Source of the DNA: Clostridiales bacterium
Lineage (GTDB): Bacteria > Bacillota > Clostridia > Saccharofermentanales > Saccharofermentanaceae
Assembly: GCA_017427465.1 (NCBI GenBank)
Contig: JAFRST010000047.1
Coordinates: 1-64,000 of the forward strand
Direction: 5' to 3'
Length of the DNA: 64,000 nucleotides
Positions 18,894-27,681 of the stretch are shown here, one piece after another. The notes beneath the pieces are model-generated. The model was not told the origin of the DNA and made no database searches. It was given only the letters and a program-made list of their open reading frames with translations. The stretch's first letter is position 1. Each line of letters starts with the position of its first letter. Made by a program: the position numbers and the translations under genes.

Positions 18894-20441
18894 TTAATAT
18901 ACAAGTGCTCTTATAAGTCCCTGGTTTACTTCATAGCGGGGATCGTTAGCGGAAAGGCTAGCATTCCAGGCATTGAAGTTATCAGAAGTAATTGTGTTCC
19001 TTGCCGTGTTGTACCATGCAGGTGCAGAGAATTCAAAGTAAAGAACATAAACTTGTGTTTGATCTGAAGAAATGAACACCTTGATATCACCCTGCTGGCG
19101 TGCCTCATCGAAGAGCCACATACCCATCTCAACCTTTGTAGTATCAAGAGGTGCATCTGAAGAAGATGAAAGCAATGACTCAGCTGTTACACCGGAGTTG
19201 TAACCGCCTGTGAGCATATCCTGGGTATTTGTTGTCTCACTCTTAACGAGGTTGTAGAAAGCAAGTGAATCCATGCTGCCGGAAACATACTTTGCAGTAG
19301 CATCATTTGCGATGGCCTGTGCGCCTGCAAGGATCTGCTCAGGTGTAGCATCAGCCTGTGAAGCAACATCGTTTGTCAAAGTAAGTGTTCTGTAAGCAAC
19401 TGTCTGTGTGTCATTGAGCTTCTTCTCAACGAGCAATGTAACGTAAGCGCCCTTATCTGTCTCGGTAACCTTAACGTCACCGGCTACTGCATCGCCATAG
19501 AGGAAATCGCAGATATCAGCATTCATGTAGGAAACGCTTGCATATGTGTAATTCTTATAAAGTGTAGGGTCGGCAAGATTATCGTAACCTGCAAGAGTCT
19601 CTTCATCACCCTGTGCCGTGAGGTAATTCATAACTGCCTGTCTGAAGTAAGCAGAATCCTTACCCTTGGAAGCATCGGCGATCTTCTGTGCCTCTGCAAC
19701 TGCTTCAGCAAGGCTCAATGCAGTTGCATTACCTGAGCTGTCTGCGCCTGAGATGAAGTAATTGTTGAAAGTTACTGTCATGTAAGATGAAGGGTCTTCA
19801 TTGTACTTAGCCTGGATAGCCTCATCAGAAGGAACGATCGCGGGATCGAACTGCTTGAGGTATGCGCCGTACTCTTCAACGAGGATCTCGCGTGATGAGT
19901 ATTCGATGTACTTTCTTGTTGTCATGCCTGTTCCGTAGAGAGCAGCCATATACTGCTGAGCAGACTGGTAGCCGTACATCTTAGCGATAGAATCAAGAGA
20001 TTCGAGATCTGCTGCCGCAAAATCGCGTGCCTTGGACATTTCGATGAAACCTGATTCCTTAGCAGCGCGCTCAACGAGAGCCATTGTTCTCATCTGGCTT
20101 GCAGCCTCTCTGAGAAGCATATCTCTGTAAGTCTCATTTTTCTCGGTGTCATAGATAACGTCGAGCATATCCTCAGTAACCATACCGTAGCTTGAGTACT
20201 GGTTGAAAACCTCTTTAAAGTGAAGGTTTGTCTCGAGAATATTGAAGTTCCTTACTGTCTTTACAGTTCCGTCAGGAAGTGTCTCTTTGATAGAAACGCC
20301 TGTTACAGTGCTGGGAAGGATACCGGAAATGTATACGAAAAAGATAGCGATAATGAGAACGATAACAACGATTACCGTGCCTAAACCGCCTGATACAACC
20401 TTCTTGTTTGCCTTCTTACCAGACTTGGAGGTCTTTGCCAT
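18894..20441 (-). CDS. Membrane-anchored SurA/parvulin-like protein
   Basis: 515 residues. A Lys-rich start is followed by one membrane helix (~19-43, TVIVVIVLIIAIFFVYISGI), so the bulk is extracellular and N-terminally anchored without a lipobox. Residues ~70-200 are helical and resemble the SurA N-terminal chaperone region. Near the end, WLFDEARQQGDIKVFISSD matches a signature shared with the two lipoproteins at 26-29 kb, WAxxExRxxGxI, which corresponds to the last strands of a parvulin-like rotamase fold. I infer a foldase or chaperone for secreted proteins; catalytic activity is uncertain. It precedes the solute-binding lipoprotein genes by 40 bp, so it may help fold them. Confidence 0.75.
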   Translation of the reverse strand: MAKTSKSGKKANKKVVSGGLGTVIVVIVLIIAIFFVYISGILPSTVTGVSIKETLPDGTVKTVRNFNILETNLHFKEVFNQYSSYGMVTEDMLDVIYDTEKNETYRDMLLREAASQMRTMALVERAAKESGFIEMSKARDFAAADLESLDSIAKMYGYQSAQQYMAALYGTGMTTRKYIEYSSREILVEEYGAYLKQFDPAIVPSDEAIQAKYNEDPSSYMTVTFNNYFISGADSSGNATALSLAEAVAEAQKIADASKGKDSAYFRQAVMNYLTAQGDEETLAGYDNLADPTLYKNYTYASVSYMNADICDFLYGDAVAGDVKVTETDKGAYVTLLVEKKLNDTQTVAYRTLTLTNDVASQADATPEQILAGAQAIANDATAKYVSGSMDSLAFYNLVKSETTNTQDMLTGGYNSGVTAESLLSSSSDAPLDTTKVEMGMWLFDEARQQGDIKVFISSDQTQVYVLYFEFSAPAWYNTARNTITSDNFNAWNASLSANDPRYEVNQGLIRALVY

Positions 20442-20485
20442 TTTGCCTACCTACCTTATTTTTTATTAATATAGAGCATTGAACA

Positions 20486-21145
20486 TTATAATTCGGTGCC
20501 CTCAATAATGCAAGGAAGAGACGAAGGAACCTCAATAATATAGTGAGGTCCGAGGCATTTTAGGGCCTCTTTGTCCATCCTGGTCCACCCTACGAGGGCA
20601 AAATCCGCTCCGGCATCCCTTGCCGAGAGCAGGTCAGGCTCAGCGTCTCCTACGTAGAGAACACGTGTCATATCAGTAATCCCAAGCCTTCTTGCGGCTT
20701 CTATCAGGGGATCACCGTGGGGCTTGGCGCGCTCTGTGGCCTCCCTGAAGACCATCGTATCAAAATATCCTCCCAGTTCGAGAAGATCGATGGTGATCAT
20801 GGCAGAAGACTCACGCTTAGAGGTTACAATGCCCTGTCTGACGCCAGAAGCCTTGATTTTCGCCAGAAAATCACAGACTTCCGGGAATAAAGGGACCGCA
20901 TTTTCCTCGAGTCTTGCGCAGTTATAGTCGAGATATGCCTCTATGAGGCGTTCTTTGGTCTCATCGTCGTGCATAGCGAAAACCTCGCCCAGAGGCTTTC
21001 CGATATAGCTCATCAGATCGCTGTCAGCACGGTCGGTGCCGCCTAACACGATATCGTAAGATTTACGAAGTGATTCCACTATGAGCGGGACCGAGTCCCA
21101 CAAAGTTCCGTCAAGATCGTAGAGAACAAGATCGTACTTACTCAT
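20486..21145 (-). CDS. HAD-superfamily phosphatase (phosphoglycolate phosphatase-like)
   Basis: 219 residues from the ATG at 21145, chosen because it gives MSKYDLVLYDLDGTLW with catalytic Asp10 and Asp12 at the usual distance from the N-terminus. Motif II is VTSKRES, motif III the Lys of AKPHGDP, and motif IV VGDAEPDLLSARDAGAD. A helical cap sits between motifs I and II as in Gph/PgmB-type enzymes. The start overlaps the stop of the CNNM gene by 8 bp, so the genes are translationally coupled. The substrate cannot be read from sequence. Confidence 0.88.
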   Translation of the reverse strand: MSKYDLVLYDLDGTLWDSVPLIVESLRKSYDIVLGGTDRADSDLMSYIGKPLGEVFAMHDDETKERLIEAYLDYNCARLEENAVPLFPEVCDFLAKIKASGVRQGIVTSKRESSAMITIDLLELGGYFDTMVFREATERAKPHGDPLIEAARRLGITDMTRVLYVGDAEPDLLSARDAGADFALVGWTRMDKEALKCLGPHYIIEVPSSLPCIIEGTEL

Positions 21146-22481
21146 CGCCCTTGGCGTTCTCCTCTTTGCCTTCTTCTGCAGGCTCAACGGGGTTGATATG
21201 GATCAGGACCTTGGAGATGGCATTCTCCTCCACCTTGAGGACCTTGATCCTTAAGTTCTTGTAGTTAACTACAGGGTGCTCTGTCTCTTCCGGAACTCTG
21301 TCGAGCTGGGAGATGACAAGGCCTGCGATGGTATCGTATTCGTCGTTATCAAGCTCGATATCGAGAACGTCTTCAAGGTCTGAGAGCGTCATGTCGCCCC
21401 TTACGATATAGTCGCCGTTAGAGAGCTTAACGAACTCGTCAGCCTCATCATCGAACTCGTCTGTGATGTTGCCTACAAGTTCTTCTAGCATATCCTCGAT
21501 AGTGGCGATGCCCATCGTTCCGCCGTACTCGTCGACGATGACGGCCATCTGCATTCCGCAGTTCTTCATCTCGCCGAAGAGCGAAGATATCTTACGGGTC
21601 TCGTGGACGATGAGAGGCTCTCTTATGAACTTCTCGAGCTTAAAAGGCTTATCCTCCGTGGGAGGCATGATGCCGATAAGGTCCTTAATGTGGAGGATGC
21701 CGATGATGTCATCGATCGTATCCTTGTAGACGGGGATCCTCGTGAACTTCTCTTCCCTTGCGACGCGCATGACTTCGTCATACTCAGCATCAATAGGGAG
21801 CGAGACGATCCTCTTACGGTGTGTCATGATCTCCGAGACTTCTTTGTCGTTGAACTCGAAAACATTCTCGATCATCTCTTTCTCGGTATCTTCGATATTA
21901 CCCGATTCGGAACCGACATCGACCATCATGCGGATCTCTTCCTCCGTGACTGTCTTATCGGTCTGGTTGGGATCGATCCTGAACAGACGCAGGATAAGAT
22001 TTGTCGATACCGTGAGGAACCATACGAACGGCTTTAATATCGCGCCAAAGAACTTAACGATGCCTGCGGCCGCGAAGGCCCATTTCTCAGGCTTGTTCTG
22101 GGCGATGCGCTTCGGAACGAGTTCGCCTAATACGAGGGAGAAATAAGACAGCACGATGGTGATGAGCACCGTCATGAGAGGCTCTATCCAACCGTGATGT
22201 GACTCCGGATCGATCAGGAGGGCAAGCTTGCTGGCGAAGCTGCTCGCTGCGAAAGCGGACGATAAGAATCCGGCAAGCGTTACGCCTACCTGGATGGTCG
22301 CAAGGAAGTTGCCCGGGTTATCGATGAACTTGAGTACGCGCAGGGCTTTCCTGTCGCCTTCTTCGGCAAGCTTATGCATTTTCGCGTCGTTAAGGGAGAT
22401 GACAGCCATCTCGGTGCCTGAGAAAAAGGCATTAACGAGCACGAAGAACAGTACCAGTAAAATGTCCAGCAATATCTCCAT
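21138..22481 (-). CDS. CNNM/HlyC-CorC family membrane protein with CBS pair
   Basis: 447 residues. Residues ~1-190 form the DUF21 membrane domain (FFVLVNAFFSGTEMAVISL at the start, then three more hydrophobic segments). Residues ~205-330 are a tandem CBS pair (MTHRKRIVSLPIDAEYDEV; RIPVYKDTIDDIIGILHIKD), and ~345-430 a CorC/HlyC-type C-terminal domain (DYIVRGDMTLSDLEDVLDI). Family members are linked to magnesium or other cation efflux with nucleotide sensing by the CBS pair; the old 'hemolysin' name is not informative. The ATG overlaps the gatB stop (TAATG), an unusual tight coupling of an ion transporter to a translation operon. Confidence 0.9.
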   Translation of the reverse strand: MEILLDILLVLFFVLVNAFFSGTEMAVISLNDAKMHKLAEEGDRKALRVLKFIDNPGNFLATIQVGVTLAGFLSSAFAASSFASKLALLIDPESHHGWIEPLMTVLITIVLSYFSLVLGELVPKRIAQNKPEKWAFAAAGIVKFFGAILKPFVWFLTVSTNLILRLFRIDPNQTDKTVTEEEIRMMVDVGSESGNIEDTEKEMIENVFEFNDKEVSEIMTHRKRIVSLPIDAEYDEVMRVAREEKFTRIPVYKDTIDDIIGILHIKDLIGIMPPTEDKPFKLEKFIREPLIVHETRKISSLFGEMKNCGMQMAVIVDEYGGTMGIATIEDMLEELVGNITDEFDDEADEFVKLSNGDYIVRGDMTLSDLEDVLDIELDNDEYDTIAGLVISQLDRVPEETEHPVVNYKNLRIKVLKVEENAISKVLIHINPVEPAEEGKEENAKGDE

Positions 22482-23920
22482 TATTTCATTCCGTTAAGAA
22501 GGTCGATCAATGTCTGTCTGACGACCTGGTGGTCAGCCTTGCCCTTGAGGGCGCGCATCGACTGGCCGATCAGGAACGTGAGATTCTTTTCTTCGCCTGC
22601 GAGATAACCTGATACGGCCTTCTCGTTGGCGGCTATTATCTCCTTGATGACGGGCTCGATGGCGCTTGTATCAGATACAAGGGCGAGGCCGTTATCAGCG
22701 ATGTATTTCTCGGGATCCGTGCCGCTCAGGAACGCTTCTTCCAAAGCCTTCTGACCAGACTTGCGGTTGATCTTGCCATCGTTTACGAGGTTAATGATCT
22801 TACCCATGATCTTACCGTCAAAATCGATATCGGCAGCCAAAACCTTGGCGTCCTTAGCGATCTTGAGAAGGTCTGTCATGAGCCAGTTGGAGCAGTCCTT
22901 AGGGCTCTTTGCAACTTCGCAGGCTGCTTCGAAAACCTTTACCAAAGCGGGTGTTCCCGTGATGATCTCAGCGTCGTACTCAGGAAGACCGAGCTCTCTT
23001 ACATATCTCTCGCGCTTAGCGTCAGCAAACTCTGGAAGCTCAGATCTTACCTTGTCTAAGAACTCGTCTGAGATGTTGATAGGCATGAGGTCAGGATCAG
23101 GGAAATACTTGTAATCCTGGGCATTTTCCTTCGAACGCATGGAGTATGTGTACTCCTGCTCATCGTCCCAGCGTCTTGTCTCCTGGATGACCTTGCCGCC
23201 TTCTTCGATCAGGTCGATCTGTCTGTCGCGCTCGTATTCGATGGCGCGCTCGATAGCCTTAAGGGAAGCGATATTCTTCATCTCCGTTCTGGTACCGAAC
23301 TCCTTCTGGCCTCTGGGCCTTACGGAGAGGTTAACGTCGGCTCTCATGGAACCTTCCTGCATCTTGCAGTCGGAGATGCCTAAGTACTGCATCGTATCCC
23401 TGAGCTTTTCGAGATATGCGATGACCTCTTCGCCGGATCTGAAATCAGGCTCTGAGACGATCTCAAGGAGCGGGACGCCGCAGCGGTTGAAATCGACCAT
23501 CGTCATGCCCGTAACGGGATCGTGTACGAGCTTGCCGGCATCCTCTTCCATATGGATCTCATGGATGCCGATGGACTTCATACCCTGTGATGTCTTGATG
23601 TCGACATGGCCGTTCCTGCATATCGGATAGTAGAGCTGTGATATCTGATATGCCTTCGGAAGGTCAGGATAGAAGTAGTTCTTACGGTCGAACTTGTTGT
23701 TTCTTGTGATCTCGCAGTTGAGCGCGAGGCCTGCCTTTACGGCGTATTCGACTACCTGCTTGTTAAGTGTGGGAAGTGTGCCCGGCATGCCGGAGCAGAC
23801 TTCGCAGACGTGTGTATTGGGCTCGCCTCCGAATTTGGCAGAGCATCCGCAGAAGATCTTTGATTCTGTCGAGAGCTCGCAGTGTACTTCGAGACCTATT
23901 ACCATCTCATAATCCTGCAT
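22481..23920 (-). CDS. gatB: Asp-tRNA(Asn)/Glu-tRNA(Gln) amidotransferase subunit B
   Basis: Binds the misacylated tRNA and phosphorylates the attached Glu or Asp, so that ammonia from GatA converts it to Gln or Asn. 479 residues: cradle domain with MVIGLEVHCELSTESKIFCGC and HVCEVCSGMPGTLP (zinc-binding cysteines), VDFNRCGVPLLEIVSEPD, then helical and YqeY-like tail domains (AALKGKADHQVV-like end). It starts 3 bp past the gatA stop, with the ribosome binding site GGGGAGGG inside gatA. Presence of GatCAB suggests the organism makes Gln-tRNA by the indirect route. Confidence 0.97.
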   Translation of the reverse strand: MQDYEMVIGLEVHCELSTESKIFCGCSAKFGGEPNTHVCEVCSGMPGTLPTLNKQVVEYAVKAGLALNCEITRNNKFDRKNYFYPDLPKAYQISQLYYPICRNGHVDIKTSQGMKSIGIHEIHMEEDAGKLVHDPVTGMTMVDFNRCGVPLLEIVSEPDFRSGEEVIAYLEKLRDTMQYLGISDCKMQEGSMRADVNLSVRPRGQKEFGTRTEMKNIASLKAIERAIEYERDRQIDLIEEGGKVIQETRRWDDEQEYTYSMRSKENAQDYKYFPDPDLMPINISDEFLDKVRSELPEFADAKRERYVRELGLPEYDAEIITGTPALVKVFEAACEVAKSPKDCSNWLMTDLLKIAKDAKVLAADIDFDGKIMGKIINLVNDGKINRKSGQKALEEAFLSGTDPEKYIADNGLALVSDTSAIEPVIKEIIAANEKAVSGYLAGEEKNLTFLIGQSMRALKGKADHQVVRQTLIDLLNGMK

Positions 23921-23923
23921 GAC

Positions 23924-25420
23924 TTAGCCCTCCCCTCTCAATGCTTCTTCAGGGATCTTATTCTCAAAACCCTCATCCGAAGTTGCCTTCTGGTAAGCAG
24001 AAGCAACGCCGATGACAGTCTCTTCAGAGAACCTGTCACCCATTATCTGGAGACCGACGGGGAGTCCGTCAGACGTGAATCCGCAAGGTACGGACATCGC
24101 GGGGATACCCACGATGTTTACGAGAACGGTGCAGATATCGCCCAAGTACATCTTGAGAGGATCAGATAAGCTCTCACCCTTCTTGAGCGCAGCCGTAGGA
24201 GCAACAGGTCCCAAGATGGCATCGTACTTTGTGAAAGCCGCATCAAAAGCCTGCTTGATGAGGTTCTTAACTCTCAGGGCCTTGTTGTAGTAAGCATCAT
24301 AATAACCTGATGAGAGAACGAAGTTACCGAGCATGATCCTTCTCTTTACTTCGAGTCCGAAGCCTTCACTTCTGGACTTGATATAGAGCTGGCCTAAGTC
24401 ATCAACACCTTCAGGTCTGTAGCCGTACTTAACACCGTCATATCTGGACAGGTTGGAGCACGCCTCAGCGGTGCAGATGATGTAGTAAGTCGGGATAGCG
24501 TACTTAATGATCGGCATGGAGAATGTTTCAACTGTAGCGCCCTTTGACTTAAGGACTTCTACTGCATCGAGGACTGCCTTTTTGACGTCAGCATCGATAC
24601 CGTCGCCGATGTATTCTTCCGGAATACCGAACTTTCTGCCCTCGAGGCTGTAATTCCCAATGGCGGAGAGATCGGTCTTCTCAGATTCTAACGAAGACTG
24701 GTCCTTGGGGTCCTTTCCGCTGATAACGTTGAATACTGCTGCGATGTCTTCTGCCTTTCTTCCGATAGGTCCAATCTGGTCCAAAGAAGAAGCGAAAGCA
24801 ACGAGGCCGTATCTGGAAACCGCGCCGTAAGTAGGCTTAAGTCCCGTTACGCCGCAGAAAGAAGCGGGCTGCCTGATGGATCCGCCCGTATCAGAACCCA
24901 GAGCGACTGGTGCCAGGGCAGCTGCTACGCATGCGGCAGAACCTCCTGAAGAACCGCCCGGAACTCTGTCTGTATCCCACGGATTGGATGTGATGCCGAA
25001 GTAGCTGGTCTCAGTCGTGGAGCCCATCGCGAACTCATCCATATTCGTCTTGCCGAGAATGATCATTCCGGCTTCTTCTATTTTGCGGATAACCTCTGCA
25101 TCGTAAGGCGGAATGAAATTCCCGAGCATCTTGGATGCGCAGGTCGTCTTGATGCCCTTCGTGCAGATATTGTCTTTGATGGCGATCGGAACGCCTGCCA
25201 GAGGTCCTGTCAGTGTTCCGGCCTTGATAGCCTCATCAGCTTCCTTGGCCTTTGCGAGTGCCTCGTCTCTGATAACTGTGATGTAAGACTTGTACTCACC
25301 GTCTTTTGCATCTATGGCGTCGAGGAAAGCCTTTGTCGCTTCGACTGAAGTGATCTTACCATCCTTGATCGCAGCGCCTATCTCAAGCGCGCCTAATTTT
25401 CTAATCTCAGTACCTGTCAT
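23924..25420 (-). CDS. gatA: Asp-tRNA(Asn)/Glu-tRNA(Gln) amidotransferase subunit A
   Basis: The glutaminase subunit of GatCAB, amidase-signature family. The catalytic Ser-cisSer-Lys triad is visible: VPIAIKDNI (Lys), GGSSGGSAACVA (cis-Ser) and GSDTGGSIRQPASFCG (nucleophile Ser). I take ATG 25420 (MTGTEIRKLGALEIG) because AAGGGG lies 6 nt upstream; the GTG at 25426 is less likely. The ribosome binding site abuts the gatC stop. 498 residues, normal length. Ammonia is channelled to GatB. Confidence 0.97.
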   Translation of the reverse strand: MTGTEIRKLGALEIGAAIKDGKITSVEATKAFLDAIDAKDGEYKSYITVIRDEALAKAKEADEAIKAGTLTGPLAGVPIAIKDNICTKGIKTTCASKMLGNFIPPYDAEVIRKIEEAGMIILGKTNMDEFAMGSTTETSYFGITSNPWDTDRVPGGSSGGSAACVAAALAPVALGSDTGGSIRQPASFCGVTGLKPTYGAVSRYGLVAFASSLDQIGPIGRKAEDIAAVFNVISGKDPKDQSSLESEKTDLSAIGNYSLEGRKFGIPEEYIGDGIDADVKKAVLDAVEVLKSKGATVETFSMPIIKYAIPTYYIICTAEACSNLSRYDGVKYGYRPEGVDDLGQLYIKSRSEGFGLEVKRRIMLGNFVLSSGYYDAYYNKALRVKNLIKQAFDAAFTKYDAILGPVAPTAALKKGESLSDPLKMYLGDICTVLVNIVGIPAMSVPCGFTSDGLPVGLQIMGDRFSEETVIGVASAYQKATSDEGFENKIPEEALRGEG

Positions 25421-25431
25421 ACGCACACCCC

Positions 25432-25719
25432 TTAATCAAAGGTCTTCGGCACGAGGATCGTACCGTCCTTTGTCTCGGGCGCGTTGCTTAAGACCGCATC
25501 CCTCATATCTTCATTGGCGATGACATCTTCACGCGTTACGTTGGAAACGCCTGCCGCATGGCTTAAAGGCTCCACGCCTTCCGTGTCAAGTTCGCCCAGT
25601 TCATCGAAATAACCCAGAATGTCGCCTAGCGCTTTCTGTGTCTTCTCTTCATCTTCAGGACTCAGCTCCAGACGCCCGAGGCTCTCCAGATACTGAACCA
25701 GATCTTTTGTAATCTCCAT
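25432..25719 (-). CDS. gatC: Asp-tRNA(Asn)/Glu-tRNA(Gln) amidotransferase subunit C
   Basis: A 95-residue stabilising subunit that wraps around GatA and GatB. Family pattern: LGRLELSPEDEE, then LGDILGYFDELGELDTEGVEPLSH and a C-terminal LVPKTFD. It is first in the gatC-gatA-gatB order usual for Firmicutes, with AGGAG before the ATG and a promoter about 50 bp upstream. Confidence 0.95.
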   Translation of the reverse strand: MEITKDLVQYLESLGRLELSPEDEEKTQKALGDILGYFDELGELDTEGVEPLSHAAGVSNVTREDVIANEDMRDAVLSNAPETKDGTILVPKTFD

Positions 25720-25766
25720 GAAATTACGCTCCTACCTTACAAATAGTCAGAAATCTTCAACCTAAG

Positions 25767-25795
25767 ATTTTAACATGCGCTCTATTTTAAGTAAA
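25767..25795 (-). promoter_or_regulatory. Candidate promoter of the gatCAB operon
   Basis: Minus strand TTTACT (25790-25795), 17 bp, TAAAAT (25767-25772). The transcript would start about 45 bp before gatC and run through gatA, gatB, the CNNM gene and the HAD gene, since these overlap or abut. Confidence 0.6.
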
Positions 25796-25835
25796 TAAAG
25801 GCGGCGAAGCGCATTTCGTCACCCGTGCGGTCTCA

Positions 25836-25945
25836 GATTGCGAAAATCGTACAGTATTTCGTGTTTTTCTGCACAAAATCCGCATTTTTGGTCCCGGATT
25901 GCGAAAACCGTGCGGTTTTTCGCGTTTTTCCGCACAAAATACGCA
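25836..25945. repeat. 61-bp hairpin repeat, two copies (family A, first locus)
   Basis: Copies start at 25836 and 25897, 61 bp apart, each beginning GATTGCGAAAA. Core stems are GTACAG/CTGCAC (25849-25854, 25869-25874) and GTGCGG/CCGCAC (25910-25915, 25930-25935), both with a 14-nt loop, extended by TGCG..CGCA outer arms. The same family recurs inverted at 38.5 kb. It lies between a terminator and the gatC promoter. No coding signal. Confidence 0.9.
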
Positions 25946-25950
25946 CGCAA

Positions 25951-25985
25951 CAAATAAAGAGGCTGCCCCGGTCCGGGACAACCTC
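25951..25985 (-). terminator. Terminator of the acidic-tailed lipoprotein gene
   Basis: GAGGTTGTCCCGG and its near complement CCGGGGCAGCCTC form a GC-rich stem followed on the minus strand by TTTATTTG; 25 bp past the stop codon at 26011. Confidence 0.8.
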
Positions 25986-26010
25986 CTGAAACTCTAAAGT
26001 CAGACCGGCC

Positions 26011-27606
26011 TTACTTGTCGTCTTCTTCTGAACCCTCTGAATCGCCGGAATCCTCATCCTCCTCTGACTCTTCAGATTCCTCTGACTCTTCAGTCTCTTC
26101 CTCATCTTCAGCCTCTTCTGTCTCCCCGCCATCTTCATCCGAAGATTCTTTGCCGGAATCAGGTTCATCCTCATTACCGGACTCGTCCTCATCGTCAGAT
26201 TCTTTGCGCTTGGTCTTAGCGATATCGGCCTTGATGGCGTTCTCCTTCTTGTAGTTGTTCATCGCATAAACGATGAGGATAACGATAACTGCCAGAACCG
26301 CAACGCACGCGAGCGTGATAAATACGATGACAAGAACTGTTACGGAATCAACCTTCTGGTTTGTCGCAGCAGGCGTTGTGCCTGAGCCGGCAGGATCTGT
26401 TGAAAGAGAAGGCAAAGTACTCTGGTCTTCAGCTGTTGTGGGAGTTGCAGTCGGGATAGGAGTTGCCGTAGGGCCTGCAGGCGACGGAGCGTATTCGGAA
26501 TCAGTGTGGAAATCGTGGATCTCGCTCTCGATCTCTTCGTTAAGGGAATTCTTCAGGACGTATGAAGCAATCTCCTGGAACTGGGTTGCTTCAGGATTCT
26601 GATATCCGAGATATCCGACTACAAAGTATCCGAAATCCGGTGAGTAGATGACATCGATCTCGCCCTCTTGGCGGTCTTCACCGAATGCCCATGCTTCAAA
26701 TACGGGGTCTACGGCAAATTCGGCAGGAACATCTTCCTTGTTGAAGACGCCGTAATCGCCATAATCGTAGATACTGCCTGTTCCGTAAGCTTCTTCAGAG
26801 AGTTCTGTGAGCTTGTCAAGTGAAGTGGCAGCTTCCTTCATGGCATCTGCATTCGCCTTTGCCTCATCCCTCCAGGACTGTTCTGATGTCTCGGGAGCAT
26901 AGAAAAGAGCATATCTTACGGTCGGAACGGTAACATCACTGCGCTCTTCTGCGTACTTGTCGTAGTATGCAGATGCATAATGTGCAGCGAGATAGTAAAC
27001 ATCAAGGATCTCCCTGAAGGCTTCTTCATTCAGCCCGGGGCCGTAGAAGTGTGCTATGTATTGTTCAAAAGTCAGACCATATGCAGCAGCGTCTGCATTA
27101 ATGCTGTCCATCATCTCATTTACGCTCTGCTTTGTATCATCAGGAAGCTCAATGCCCTCTTCCTTTGCGCGCTTTGCCATGATGAGATCGTATTCAATAT
27201 TGTATTCGGCTTCACTGACAAAAAGATCACCCTGAGTAGCAAAATCACTGCCGAGAGGGCCTTCTGCAGCCAGGTCGATGCGTCCCGTTATAGTCGCATC
27301 GTAGTAGCCATAATAGGCATAAGATGACAAAGTCTCAAACGCGTTGATGAAATAGAAATTCGTGATGTTTGTCGGGACTGCCTCACCGTCAAAATAGTAC
27401 TGGTGATTAAGGTAGTTCGGAAGCTGCGGGCCGTAATACTCTTCAAAAGACGGGATCTCAGCCGGGTCAAATGTAGTCGCTGTCGCTTCTGAAGAATTCT
27501 CGGAAGATGCTGTGGTGCTTTCTTCTACGAGTGTTTCCTTTTTGCAGCCGGCGAACAGGGATACTGCGAAAACCGCCGTAAGAACTAATGCTATTGGTCT
27601 CTTCAT
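26011..27606 (-). CDS. Parvulin/SurA-like lipoprotein with C-terminal membrane helix and acidic tail
   Basis: 531 residues from ATG 27606 (AAAGGAT upstream; the ATG at 27615 sits inside that site). Lipobox SLFAGC gives an outward N-terminus. Residues ~45-400 parallel the next gene (QLPNYLNHQYYFDG, WAFGEDRQEGEIDVIYSPD, GYFVVGYLG), a divergent foldase-like region. A Thr/Pro linker follows, then a hydrophobic helix (~430-455, LVIVFITLACVAVLAVIVI), basic residues, and a tail of about 75 residues made mostly of Glu, Asp and Ser. With the lipid anchor outside, the tail should lie in the cytoplasm, so the protein would be anchored at both ends. That topology is odd and its role unknown. Confidence 0.8.
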   Translation of the reverse strand: MKRPIALVLTAVFAVSLFAGCKKETLVEESTTASSENSSEATATTFDPAEIPSFEEYYGPQLPNYLNHQYYFDGEAVPTNITNFYFINAFETLSSYAYYGYYDATITGRIDLAAEGPLGSDFATQGDLFVSEAEYNIEYDLIMAKRAKEEGIELPDDTKQSVNEMMDSINADAAAYGLTFEQYIAHFYGPGLNEEAFREILDVYYLAAHYASAYYDKYAEERSDVTVPTVRYALFYAPETSEQSWRDEAKANADAMKEAATSLDKLTELSEEAYGTGSIYDYGDYGVFNKEDVPAEFAVDPVFEAWAFGEDRQEGEIDVIYSPDFGYFVVGYLGYQNPEATQFQEIASYVLKNSLNEEIESEIHDFHTDSEYAPSPAGPTATPIPTATPTTAEDQSTLPSLSTDPAGSGTTPAATNQKVDSVTVLVIVFITLACVAVLAVIVILIVYAMNNYKKENAIKADIAKTKRKESDDEDESGNEDEPDSGKESSDEDGGETEEAEDEEETEESEESEESEEDEDSGDSEGSEEDDK

Positions 27607-27627
27607 GTTTTTCATCCTTTAATGATA

Positions 27628-27658
27628 TCGGCATGGGAAATGTTTTTCGCCATGCCGA
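27628..27658 (-). other. Intercistronic hairpin between the two foldase-like lipoprotein genes
   Basis: TCGGCATGG (27628-27636) and CCATGCCGA (27650-27658) pair perfectly across 13 nt. No T-tract follows on either strand, so it is more likely an mRNA-stability or processing hairpin, or a weak terminator. Confidence 0.6.
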
Positions 27659-27681
27659 AAATACTAATCAAATTCAAATAA

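Noticed and set aside
14399..20441. Complete ABC sugar-uptake operon
   Set aside because: Only binding proteins and a foldase-like protein are present; no permease or ATPase gene lies beside them.
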